DNA of 64,000 nt from Pseudomonadota bacterium (GTDB lineage: Bacteria > Pseudomonadota > Gammaproteobacteria > Steroidobacterales > Steroidobacteraceae). Below are positions 37,060-45,300 of this stretch, in pieces. A program made the position numbers and the translations under genes. The first letter of the stretch is position 1, and every line of letters starts with the position of its first letter. The DNA lies in assembly GCA_016720075.1 (NCBI GenBank), contig JADJXW010000001.1, forward strand, positions 434,001-498,000. The letters are read 5' to 3'. The notes beneath the pieces are model-generated. The model made no database searches. It was not told the DNA's origin and worked only from the letters and a program-made list of their open reading frames with translations.

Positions 37060-38032
37060 GACGCCCCTGCCAGATGAAATACGACAGCACTCCCGCCCAG
37101 CAGGCCGCGGCCACGCTGTAGCGGACCACGCCGGGCAGCCACGTGGCCGACGACCAGAAGCCCTCGATGGCCGCTGCGATCAGCAGCATCAGCGCGAACC
37201 CGTAGACCATTGGCGCGACTTCCACGGCCGCCTTCACCAGGCTCGCGCGGCGCGTAAGTCGCCGCGGCGCGAGCAGCCCGTTGCCGAGGCGCAGCCCGGC
37301 GGCGCCCGAAAGCACGATGGCGGTCAGTTCGAAGGATGCGTGGGTGACGACGAACGAATAGAACGTGTCCCCGAGTCCGCGTTCGGTGAGGTAGCCCGCC
37401 ACGGCGCCGGCCTGGGCGCCATTGAAGACCAGGTAGAAGATGCTGCCCAGTCCCAGGAACAGGCCTCCCGCGAAGCACTGGAAGGAAACGCCGACGTTGT
37501 TGCGGATGTAGTAGCCGAACATGGCCCAGTCGCTGTTCACGTCGCGGCGCCGGCCCAGGGATTCCCCATCGCCCGAGTACATCTGTTCGAACATGTCGGC
37601 CGTGTTCGCATCCATCACCGACAGAACCAGGTCGGGCCGCTGGTGGATGAGCACGCCGAGCACCAGCGTGGGCACCAGGAACAGCAGCGAGGCCGCAAGC
37701 ACGTAGTAGCGGTGCTGCCGTACAGTGCGCGGAAATCCGCGCGCGATGAATTCGCGGAAAGCCGCTGCTCCGAACTGCCGGCGCTGGTAGATCAGCTGGT
37801 GGGCGTCGCCGGTGACGCGCTCCAGGCGTTCGACCAGGTAGGGCGGATAGGCGCGCTGCCGGGCAAGCGCCAGTTGTTCACACGCGCGGCGATACAGGAT
37901 GGCCAGCTGTTCGCCCTGCACCGCGGGGGCGCGGGCTGCGCCACGCCGGCCCCTGGCCAGGCACTGCTGGACCATGTCTTCCAGGCGCTTCCAGTCCGCT
38001 TCGTAGAGTGATTCAAACTGCAGTGGCGTCAT
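37049..38032 (-). CDS. SpoIIM-like (stage II sporulation M family) membrane protein
   Basis: A 327-residue protein. After a soluble helical N-terminus (MTPLQFESLYEADWKRLEDM) it has several membrane helices; the SpoIIM-family core is visible in YYIRNNVGVSFQCFAGGLFLGLGSIFYLVFNG and the following FYSFVVTHASFELTAIVLSGAAGLRLG. In non-sporulating bacteria such proteins accompany MoxR clusters. ATG at 38032 overlaps the RDD stop (ATGA). Confidence 0.85.
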   Translation of the reverse strand: MTPLQFESLYEADWKRLEDMVQQCLARGRRGAARAPAVQGEQLAILYRRACEQLALARQRAYPPYLVERLERVTGDAHQLIYQRRQFGAAAFREFIARGFPRTVRQHRYYVLAASLLFLVPTLVLGVLIHQRPDLVLSVMDANTADMFEQMYSGDGESLGRRRDVNSDWAMFGYYIRNNVGVSFQCFAGGLFLGLGSIFYLVFNGAQAGAVAGYLTERGLGDTFYSFVVTHASFELTAIVLSGAAGLRLGNGLLAPRRLTRRASLVKAAVEVAPMVYGFALMLLIAAAIEGFWSSATWLPGVVRYSVAAACWAGVLSYFIWQGRRAD

Positions 38033-38733
38033 TTGCGCTGGCCCATGAGCCACCGTGCCACGCCGAGCACGCGGCGCGTGACGACAGCTCCGGAGTCGCC
38101 GGGCTGCCCGACGACGGGGGCCGCCAGCGCGGCCAGCTCATCCAGGCGTTCGCCTGTCATGCGCGATGCGCGCGACGCCAGCGCGACGATGGCGGCCTGC
38201 TCCGTAAGGCCGATGCCAATCGCCGGGGCGACGGCTTCGACTTCCGGCAGCGAGGCCCTGGCAACGGCGCGCGGGCGATGCACCACCATCGTGCCTGCCA
38301 CCAGGTCTCCCAGCCGCTTGAAGTCCTTCCGGAGCAGCATGCTGATGATGCCGAACCCGTACATCAGCGGCAGGAAATCCGCGACCCGCAGCAGATTGCG
38401 CGTCAGCGAGGCCGCCGGCGTGACCGGCAGTCCGCTGTCCATCACGACTCGCAGTCCCATCGCGCTCTTGCCCGGCGTCGCGCCGGCGCGGCCGAGTTCG
38501 AACGCCACTGGATACAGCCACTCGAGCACGAACAGGCTGATGATCCAGACGGCCGTGCCGATGCCGCCCATCAGTGCCGAGATCTGGGCGGCGGCCACGA
38601 TGACCGCGATCCGGATCGCCCAGTCCAGCAGGAAGGCGAAGAAGCGGGCCGGCAGCCCCGCCGGCCGCAGTTCGAGCGAAATACCCTCGGGAGTCTCGGC
38701 CTCGATCAGCGTGTCGAGTGCGCCTCGACGCAA
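38029..38733 (-). CDS. RDD-family membrane protein
   Basis: A 234-residue protein with two to three membrane helices and the RDD features: GLPARFFAFLLDWAIR near residue 27 (Arg-Asp region), ATPGKSAMGLRVV and DFKRLGDLVAGTMVVHRP. RDD proteins may be transporters or scaffold proteins; role unproven. The apparent start is TTG at 38733, four bases after the neighbouring RDD gene's stop. Confidence 0.82.
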   Translation of the reverse strand: MRRGALDTLIEAETPEGISLELRPAGLPARFFAFLLDWAIRIAVIVAAAQISALMGGIGTAVWIISLFVLEWLYPVAFELGRAGATPGKSAMGLRVVMDSGLPVTPAASLTRNLLRVADFLPLMYGFGIISMLLRKDFKRLGDLVAGTMVVHRPRAVARASLPEVEAVAPAIGIGLTEQAAIVALASRASRMTGERLDELAALAAPVVGQPGDSGAVVTRRVLGVARWLMGQRK

Positions 38734-38737
38734 GCGC

Positions 38738-39271
38738 TCAGGCCTTCACGACGATGGTGCCCGCGATCTGGTCGTGCAGGCACTGGCGGGACTCGCGGAA
38801 GATCAGCAGCGAGTCGACCAGCGACAGGATCATGCCCGCGATGGGAATCATCGACAGCAGCACCACGATCACGTTGCGCAGCCAGAAGATGCGACCCAGC
38901 GAAGCGCGCGAACCGTCGGTGCGCACGACCTTGATGCCCAGGATCTTCTTGCCGAGTGTCTGCCCGTTCTTGTGCACCAGGTAGGCGGTGACGCCACCCC
39001 AGATCAGCAGGCCCGCCAGGCCGAACAGCGCTCCGGGGCCGGTGAGCAGGGCCATGTAGAAGGCCATGGTGTCGGTCATGGGCGGCATGGCGGCGCCGGA
39101 CATGCCGAAGCCGATTCCAAGCGGCACGTAGATCAGGATCGAGGCCATGATGCCGTCGAGGATGACAGCGCCCAGCCGGGCACCCCGGCCGCCGGGTTCG
39201 TTCTGCGCATCTGGCGAGCCGATATCGCGCACGGGCGCCGTGGGCGGCGCATAGGGGTTCGTCGTGTTCAT
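38738..39271 (-). CDS. RDD-family membrane protein, second
   Basis: A 177-residue RDD protein and first gene of the minus-strand cluster. It has GGRGARLGAVILDGIMASILIYVPL (Arg and Asp of the first helix), a second helix around LLTGPGALFGLAGLLIWGGV, the signature QTLGKKILGIKVV and the end CLHDQIAGTIVVKA. ATG at 39271. The promoter for the downstream genes probably lies in the 75-base gap shared with the divergent lactonase gene. Confidence 0.85.
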   Translation of the reverse strand: MNTTNPYAPPTAPVRDIGSPDAQNEPGGRGARLGAVILDGIMASILIYVPLGIGFGMSGAAMPPMTDTMAFYMALLTGPGALFGLAGLLIWGGVTAYLVHKNGQTLGKKILGIKVVRTDGSRASLGRIFWLRNVIVVLLSMIPIAGMILSLVDSLLIFRESRQCLHDQIAGTIVVKA

Positions 39272-39346
39272 GGCCTTCTCCCTGGTAGCTGTACACTGCA
39301 GCTTCGGCAAAAGTGTGCCAGAAGAATCGGTACCGCGGGGGGACGC

Positions 39347-40243
39347 ATGCAGACCACGACAAAATTGGCGCTGAATCCGGGCTGGGCGGCGTTCCTGTGC
39401 GCGGCCTTCACCCTCGCAGGTTGCGGGAGCCAGAAGCCGGCCACTGCCGCCGCGTCCCCCGAAACCGCACCGGCCGGTCCCCGCCTATACATCCTCGACT
39501 GCGGCACGATCGCGCCGATGGACCCGGCGCTCTTCAGTCTGAAGAAGGAAGAAGTGAAGGGTGACGGCAGTTTCGTGTCGCCGTGCTACCTGATCGTGCA
39601 TCCGAAGGGCACGCTGGTCTGGGATGTGGGGCAGGTGCCGGATGCGAAGATCCGGGACGATGGCACCGAGGCCGTGGAGCAGGACATCCTCAAGGCCACC
39701 CGGCGACTCGGCACGCAGCTTGCGGCGCTGGGTCACCCCATCGAGGGCATCACGCATGTGGCGATGTCGCACTACCACACGGATCACACGGCCAATGCCA
39801 ATGCATTTGCGAAGGCCACATGGATCGTTCAGCAGGCCGAGTACGACCTGATGTTCAAGGATGCCGAGGTGGGTATCCGCACGCCCGACACCTATCGCGA
39901 CCTGCGCGACGCGAAGCGCATCACGCTGAACAACGCGGACCACGATGTCTTCGGCGATGGCACCGTGGTCGTTATGGCCGCCCCGGGGCACACCCCCGGT
40001 CACCAGATGCTGTTCGTGAAGCTCGCCCGCACCGGGCCGGTGCTGCTGGAGGGCGATCTGTACCATTTCCCCGAGGAAAGAACCCTGGATCGCGTGCCCA
40101 CCTTCGATTTCGATGCGGCGATGACCCGTGCCACGCGCGTGAAGGTGGAGCAGTTCCTCAAGGACAGCGGCGCCCAGATGTGGATCCAGCACGACCCCCC
40201 GACCTACGCGGGGCTGAAGAAGGCGCCGGAGTTCTACGACTGA
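39347..40243 (+). CDS. Lactonase-like metallo-beta-lactamase-fold lipoprotein
   Basis: A 298-residue protein with a lipobox (LAGC) near residue 25, so it should be membrane-anchored outside the cytoplasm. The MBL metal site is SHYHTDHTANAN near residue 140, with further ligands in AAPGHTPGHQ and LLEGDLYHFP. The start LYILDCGTIAP and overall pattern resemble the N-acyl-homoserine lactonase (AiiA) branch, but substrate cannot be concluded. Divergent from the RDD genes. Confidence 0.83.
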   Translation: MQTTTKLALNPGWAAFLCAAFTLAGCGSQKPATAAASPETAPAGPRLYILDCGTIAPMDPALFSLKKEEVKGDGSFVSPCYLIVHPKGTLVWDVGQVPDAKIRDDGTEAVEQDILKATRRLGTQLAALGHPIEGITHVAMSHYHTDHTANANAFAKATWIVQQAEYDLMFKDAEVGIRTPDTYRDLRDAKRITLNNADHDVFGDGTVVVMAAPGHTPGHQMLFVKLARTGPVLLEGDLYHFPEERTLDRVPTFDFDAAMTRATRVKVEQFLKDSGAQMWIQHDPPTYAGLKKAPEFYD

Positions 40244-40274
40244 AGGTGCCGATGTTCCCCGGCCAGGGCTACGG

Positions 40275-40718
40275 CTATGGCTGCGGAAATGCCGATGAGT
40301 GGTGGTTGACGATCAACCACTGGCCACCGCGCTTCTCGTAGACGAAGCTGAAGCGCGCGGGCGACTGCACCGGCTTGCCGTCCTGCTGCGCCGTGCGCGT
40401 GTAGAAGCCGGTGTTGATGGCGACCCGGCCGAACACCTGCACGCGGTGATCGCCCATCGAGATCACCGAATCGCCCAGCGAGGCAAGGCCCTTGAAATAC
40501 TCCTGCACCAGTGCCGGCCTGTCGCGCAGAACCGGCGAAGACGTGCCGAAGAACACCGCATCGGCGGCGTACAGCGCGACGATGTCCACGCTGCTCTTGC
40601 GGTTGAAGGCGTCGATCCAGCGCGCGGTGGCGGCTTCCACGTCCGACTTGTCGTCGGCGCTCGCGGCCAGCGGCACGGCGCCGATCAGCAGGGCGAGGAC
40701 GGCAATCCATTTTTTCAT
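40275..40718 (-). CDS. Exported NTF2-like (SnoaL/DUF4440) protein
   Basis: A 147-residue protein with a signal peptide ending in AASA and an NTF2-like cone fold: VEAATARWIDAFNRKSSVDIVALYAADAVFFGT, YFKGLASLGD, and RFSFVYEKRGGQWLIVNHHSS. Members include small isomerases, cyclases and binding proteins; function unknown. Coupled to the GNAT gene upstream by ATGA. Confidence 0.78.
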   Translation of the reverse strand: MKKWIAVLALLIGAVPLAASADDKSDVEAATARWIDAFNRKSSVDIVALYAADAVFFGTSSPVLRDRPALVQEYFKGLASLGDSVISMGDHRVQVFGRVAINTGFYTRTAQQDGKPVQSPARFSFVYEKRGGQWLIVNHHSSAFPQP

Positions 40719-41205
40719 GTGAGGTTTCCCAGGTTCTTGCTGAGGAATCGCGTCGGGCCGGAATCGCCATACTTCACGTCGCGAAAGCCGAAGCGTTCAT
40801 AGAGGCCGCGCGCGGGATGGTTGTCATCCTGCACTTCCAGCGTCAGCTTGCAGCAACCGGCCTGGCGGGCATGCGACTCGGCGGCTGAAAGCAGCGCGCG
40901 GCCCACGCCGCCACCGCGCCGGCCCGGCACCACGGCCAGGTCGTGGATGTTCAGCAGCGGCCGTGCCTGGAAGGTGGAGAATCCCAGGAAACCCACGCAC
41001 AGCCCGACGGCCTGGCCGGCATCCCATGCCAGCCAGATGCGTGTGGTGGGATGCGACTTCAGGCCCGGGATGAGCCGGTCCCTGACCTGCGCGGACAGCG
41101 GCTCGCTGCCGCCGCGCGGATCCGAGGCGTATGAGTCGAGCACGGCACGACAGCGGCCGCGTCGGCCGCCGAATTGAGGTCCGACAGTCGGATTTCTACA
41201 GGCAT
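40715..41205 (-). CDS. GNAT N-acetyltransferase (frameshifted)
   Basis: Acetyl-CoA-dependent acetyltransferase fold. Core signatures: LLNIHDLAVVPGRRGGGVGRALL (motif A with the pyrophosphate-binding R/G-rich loop) and KLTLEVQDDNHPARGLYERFGF (motif B). The C-terminal 140 residues are one frame; the natural N-terminus MPVEIRLSDLNSAADAAAVV starts ATG at 41205 in another frame. One base appears lost around 41141-41149; adding it gives 163 residues. It overlaps the HIT gene by ten bases. Substrate unknown. Confidence 0.8.
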
Positions 41206-41636
41206 CGGGCAAGTGTAGCGGCCAGCGCGCGAAACGCCGGCTCTTCGAGGCGCGTCACCCTCATCTGGCTCACGTCGGTGGTGTAGATGGGCGAGCCCCA
41301 GCGCGGGTCGGAGCGGTAGCGCGGCACCAGGTGCCAGTGCAGGTGGGGCGCCACGTTGCCCAGCGAGCAGTAGTTCATCCGATCAGGCTGCACTGCGGCG
41401 ACGATGGCCCGCGCCGCTCGGCGCAGGTCGCCCATCATTGCGTCGTGCTCCTCTGCCGCAAGGTATTCCAGGCCCTCCACGTGGCGCCGGTCGAACACCA
41501 GCTGGCAGTGACCGCGGTAGGTCTGGTTGCGGTCCAGATACAGCGTGGAGGCGCTCAGGGCGGCCACCTTCAGCCAGTTCGGGGAATCCTCCGGCCGGGG
41601 CGCGCACAGCGGGCAGGCGGGTTCGGGCTCACTCAT
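41196..41636 (-). CDS. HIT-family hydrolase
   Basis: A 146-residue histidine-triad protein with the motif HLHWHLVPR near residue 99, the nucleotide-binding and catalytic triad. The start CPLCAPRPEDSPN and YRGHCQLVFDRRH fit HIT proteins acting on nucleotides with adenylyl or other groups. ATG at 41636 (MSEPEPA). The pair CPLC could bind zinc. It is divergent from the decarboxylase-like gene, 68 bases away. Confidence 0.88.
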   Translation of the reverse strand: MSEPEPACPLCAPRPEDSPNWLKVAALSASTLYLDRNQTYRGHCQLVFDRRHVEGLEYLAAEEHDAMMGDLRRAARAIVAAVQPDRMNYCSLGNVAPHLHWHLVPRYRSDPRWGSPIYTTDVSQMRVTRLEEPAFRALAATLARCL

Positions 41637-41704
41637 GGCAGCAAGCATGCCTTATCCGCTACGCTTGCGGGCGTGCCGATGTGGCCATCCGGATGGGGGC
41701 GCCT

Positions 41705-42497
41705 ATGAACCGTCGCGACATTCTCGCCGCAGCTGCAGCCGCAGCTGCAACCGGCTTCGGCATACGCACCGCAGGCGCTGCGGGCAATGTGCCCGTGCTG
41801 GGTCTGATCCTTCCGCCCGCCAAACGTGAAGTGCCTGAAGAAGGCATCGCCATGTACGGCAGCCAGCTGCGCTTCGTGGTCACGGGCCTTGGCATCGAAC
41901 GCATGACGCCCGACAGTTTCGATGCCGCGCAGCAACGCATTCCCGCCGCGGCGAAACTGCTGGCCGAGGCTGGCGCCCAGGCCATACAACTCAGCGGCAC
42001 ATCGCTCACGTTCTACAAGGGCGAGGCCTACAACCGCGAACTGCGCGCCAGGGTCACCGAGGCTTCGGGGCTGCCCTCGACCACCATGAGCAACGGCGTC
42101 ATCGATGGCCTGAAGGCCGTGGGCGCGCGCCGGGTGGCGGTCGCCACCGCCTACAACGAAACCGTCAACGATCGCCTGCGCGCATTCCTCGTGGAGCATG
42201 GACTCGAGCCGCTGGTCATCACCGGCATGGGCCTGGAAGCCATGACCGATGTCGACAAGGTGACGCAGCGGCAGCTGGAGGATTTCGTCGCGGGCGTGCA
42301 TGCATCGGCATCGAAGGCCGATTCACTGCTGGTGTCGTGCGGCGGCCTGCGCACGCTGGAGCTGATCGCGCCGCTGGAAAAAGCGCACCGGCGTGCCGGT
42401 GATCTCCAGCATGCCGCATGGCCTGTGGGCCGGCGCGCGGCTGGTGGGGCTTTCCGGCGCGGCGCCCGGCTACGGCCGGCTGCTGTCCAGGCCGTAG
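41705..42497 (+). CDS. Asp/Glu-racemase superfamily, arylmalonate decarboxylase-like (frameshifted)
   Basis: A protein with a twin-arginine-type leader (MNRRDILAAAAAAAATGFG) and an Asp/Glu racemase fold. The second catalytic cysteine is in LLVSCGGLRTL, while the first-cysteine position reads SGTSLTFYKG with Gly, the pattern of arylmalonate decarboxylases rather than racemases. After LIAPLEK the frame is lost: one A too many in AAAAA at 42378-42382. Removing it restores RTGVPVISSMPHGLW and a stop at 42495-42497, giving 263 residues. Its end overlaps the convergent quinoprotein gene by 28 bases. An exported location for this family is unusual. Confidence 0.78.
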
Positions 42498-44350
42498 GCC
42501 AGCAGCACATTGCCGGGCGCGCCGCCGATTCGCGGATAGCCCGAGTTGATGTAGAGCATGCCGTCGACCACGACGGCGCCGGCTCCATCCAGCGAGCCTC
42601 CCTGTGCTTCCACGCCGTTCAGCGTGGCGTATCGCTGCTGCGTGTCCACATCCCACAGCAGGCGGCCATCTTCGGTCGAGAAGGCGCGCAGGTGTCCGTC
42701 CATCGAGCCGGAAATGACCGCGCCGGGGATGGCAGTGACCGCGCCGGGCTGCGCGGGGCTGCAGCCCTCGCGCGGCGGCGAGCAGGGCGTGCTGGGCGCG
42801 AACCACGCCTTCGCGCCGGTGAGCACGTCGAGCGCGGTGAGTCCGCCACCCTTCACCGGATCGAAGCTGGCGTTGCCGACCTGCGGCGAGCCCAGGTCGC
42901 CGCCATTACGCACGCCATCGGCAACTGCCGCATAGACGCGGGCGCCATCGCTGGCCATGCCCCACTGCACGCCGCCCGAGATGCCGCCTACGCCCACCCG
43001 GGTCTGCCACAGGACCCGGCCCCTGTCGGCCGGATCGAGTCCCCAGACCACGCCGGACTTCTGGCCCGCGACGAGGATCTGCCGTCCATCCGGCGCGCGC
43101 ACCAGCAGCACCGGCGCGCCGAAGTCGAAATCCGCGCCGCAGTTCTTGTCGCCACCGCGCGCGCACTGTGCATTGAAGACATCGTTCGGCCACACCTGCT
43201 GCGACCACGCGATTCGACCGGTCTTCATCTCAAGAGCGATCACCGCATCGCTCAGGCCCGTTGCCGGATGCGTGTAGTCGTTGCCTGTGCCCGCATAGAT
43301 GAGGCCGCGCGCCGCGTCGATCGCCGGCGCGCCCCACACGCCCACGCCGGACGGGCCATAGCGTTTCGTGCCCGACTCCGTGACATGGGTCTGCTTCGGC
43401 TCGGGCGCCAGCCAGGTCTTCCACGCCACCTTGCCATCGCGCACCCTGAGTGCCGACACGCTGCCGCGGAAAGTGCAGCAGGGATAGGCCGGATCCACCG
43501 CGCGGGATTCTTCCCATGACGCCGCAGGCACGAACGCCAACCCGTCGTGCACGGCGATCGCGCCCGTCAGGCGCGTGGCCTCGTGCGTCTCGACGCGGGT
43601 CTTCCATGCCTGCCGGCCGGTCCTGGCATCCAGCGCGTACACGCCGCCGATCTGGTCGGTGAACAGCAGCAGCGTGCGACCACGATCCTGCGTCACCGTC
43701 GGCGGAGTGCGGACGGGGCCAGCGGCCTGGTAGCTCCAGTGGATGCAGCCCGTGCGCGCATCCAGGGCCTGCACGGCGCCGCCGGCGCTGCCGACGAACA
43801 GCGTGCCCTTGAGCACCGTGGGCGCGGCGAACGCGATGACGTCGCCGGCGAATCCGAAGCTCCACTTGAGCTTCAGGTTGCCGATGCTGGATGAATCAAT
43901 GCCCGCATCCGCTGCGGCCTGCACGCGCATGTTGTCCGCGGCCGGTCCCCAGCCCGTCCACTTTGCCTTCGACTGCGAGGACATGATGCGGTGGTCTGGT
44001 CCGCACAGCGCGCTGGCTGGTGGCGCGACTTCCTCGCGGCCCTTGCCGAGGAATACCGCCACGGCCTCGCGTTCGTCGCGCCGCATCGGATAGGCCACGC
44101 TCATCATCAGCCCGAAATCCATCGTGCGCATGATTCGCTGGGGCGAAAGACGCGTCAGCGCATCGCGCGACGGAATGCGCGCCGTGGTCTGGTCGTGGCA
44201 GGCCGCGCAGAATCGCGCGTACGTCTGGGCGCCATCGGGACGCTGCCCGGAAGCTTCGGCGCCGCTGGCTGCTGCAACAGGCAGAACGGCAATGGCCAGC
44301 GCCAACGCCGGCATTCCCAACGCAGTCTTCATCCGCTGAATCAAAGCCAT
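42470..44350 (-). CDS. Quinohaemoprotein (PQQ propeller with cytochrome c), PVA-dehydrogenase-like
   Basis: A 626-residue exported enzyme. After the signal peptide (to about residue 30) a cytochrome c domain carries CAACH at residues 48-52; a PQQ-type eight-bladed propeller follows, with repeats such as GGAVQALDARTGCIHWSYQ, GGVYALDARTGRQAWKT and GHLRAFSTEDGRLLWDV. This order resembles polyvinyl-alcohol dehydrogenase, an alcohol-oxidising periplasmic enzyme. The actual substrate is unknown. ATG at 44350 chosen; other starts at 44395 or 44332 possible. No PQQ synthesis gene is nearby. Confidence 0.82.
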   Translation of the reverse strand: MALIQRMKTALGMPALALAIAVLPVAAASGAEASGQRPDGAQTYARFCAACHDQTTARIPSRDALTRLSPQRIMRTMDFGLMMSVAYPMRRDEREAVAVFLGKGREEVAPPASALCGPDHRIMSSQSKAKWTGWGPAADNMRVQAAADAGIDSSSIGNLKLKWSFGFAGDVIAFAAPTVLKGTLFVGSAGGAVQALDARTGCIHWSYQAAGPVRTPPTVTQDRGRTLLLFTDQIGGVYALDARTGRQAWKTRVETHEATRLTGAIAVHDGLAFVPAASWEESRAVDPAYPCCTFRGSVSALRVRDGKVAWKTWLAPEPKQTHVTESGTKRYGPSGVGVWGAPAIDAARGLIYAGTGNDYTHPATGLSDAVIALEMKTGRIAWSQQVWPNDVFNAQCARGGDKNCGADFDFGAPVLLVRAPDGRQILVAGQKSGVVWGLDPADRGRVLWQTRVGVGGISGGVQWGMASDGARVYAAVADGVRNGGDLGSPQVGNASFDPVKGGGLTALDVLTGAKAWFAPSTPCSPPREGCSPAQPGAVTAIPGAVISGSMDGHLRAFSTEDGRLLWDVDTQQRYATLNGVEAQGGSLDGAGAVVVDGMLYINSGYPRIGGAPGNVLLAYGLDSSRP

Positions 44351-44391
44351 CGACAGCATCCCCCGTGATTGCAAGGGCAAGGATACGCGCA

Positions 44392-45273
44392 TCAAACCGC
44401 GTCGAGGAAATCCGCAATGGCCGTGAGCGTCGCGGGATCCCGCAGCGGGCCGCTGTGCCCCAGTCCGTGCGTCGTGATGAGACTTGCATCCGGCAGGCGT
44501 CGCGCCAGTTGCGCGCTGTGGTCGAAGGGCACGACATCGTCCGCTGCGTCATGCACGAGCAGCACCGGCAGGTGCAGTTGGGCGTCGCCGGGCAGCGCCA
44601 TGAACTCTTCCGGCAGTCCGCCGAATCGCTGCCGGAAGATGCGCAGGCCATGCTCGCGCGTGGCGCCGTCGATGCCGAACAGTTGCTCGAAGGATTCCAC
44701 CAGGAACGGCGCGCCCGAGGGCGTGCTGATCAGCACCACGCGCGCCAAATCGGCGGGAGGCGGGCGCCGCGAATCACCCAGGCGCATCGCGATGGCCAGT
44801 GAACCCATCGAATGTCCGACCAGCGCCTGCACGGGACCCAGCTGTTCGATCACGGCATCCAGCGCGCCGATGAACTGCGGCAGGCTTGAGGTGCTGCCAT
44901 GGGATTCACCATGACCCGGCGCATCGGGGGCCAGCACGCGCCAGCCGCGGTCGGTGAGGGCGCGTACCATCGTCGTGAAGCGCGCCGCATGCGAGCCCCA
45001 GCCATGCAGGATCAGCGCGGTGCGCGGGCCCTCGCCCCATTCGTACACATGGATCGGATCGCCGTTCGCGCAGCGCAGGAAGTGATGCCGCGCGCGGTAC
45101 ATTTCGGCTTCATCGGCGGGATTGAGCTTGCGCCGCACCGGCGTCAGGAACAGCCGCAGCGCCACGCGCGCGGCAAGCCGCGGGCTCAGCCATTGCAGGA
45201 ACGCCAGCAGGCCGCGCACCAGGCGCATGCGTCGGCCCGAGACATGCGGAAGCCGGCGGGCGGGCGTGTTCAC
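44392..45273 (-). CDS. Alpha/beta hydrolase
   Basis: A 293-residue hydrolase with HGWGSHAARF (oxyanion region), APDAPGHGES, the nucleophile elbow LVGHSMGS near residue 155, an acid in VHDAADDVVPF and the histidine in THGLGHSG. The N-terminal 45 residues are hydrophobic/basic and may associate with membrane. Likely an esterase or lipase; substrate unknown. It follows purD by 27 bases. Confidence 0.85.
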   Translation of the reverse strand: MNTPARRLPHVSGRRMRLVRGLLAFLQWLSPRLAARVALRLFLTPVRRKLNPADEAEMYRARHHFLRCANGDPIHVYEWGEGPRTALILHGWGSHAARFTTMVRALTDRGWRVLAPDAPGHGESHGSTSSLPQFIGALDAVIEQLGPVQALVGHSMGSLAIAMRLGDSRRPPPADLARVVLISTPSGAPFLVESFEQLFGIDGATREHGLRIFRQRFGGLPEEFMALPGDAQLHLPVLLVHDAADDVVPFDHSAQLARRLPDASLITTHGLGHSGPLRDPATLTAIADFLDAV

Positions 45274-45300
45274 GCCCGCCGCGCCGCGCGAGGGGGAAAG

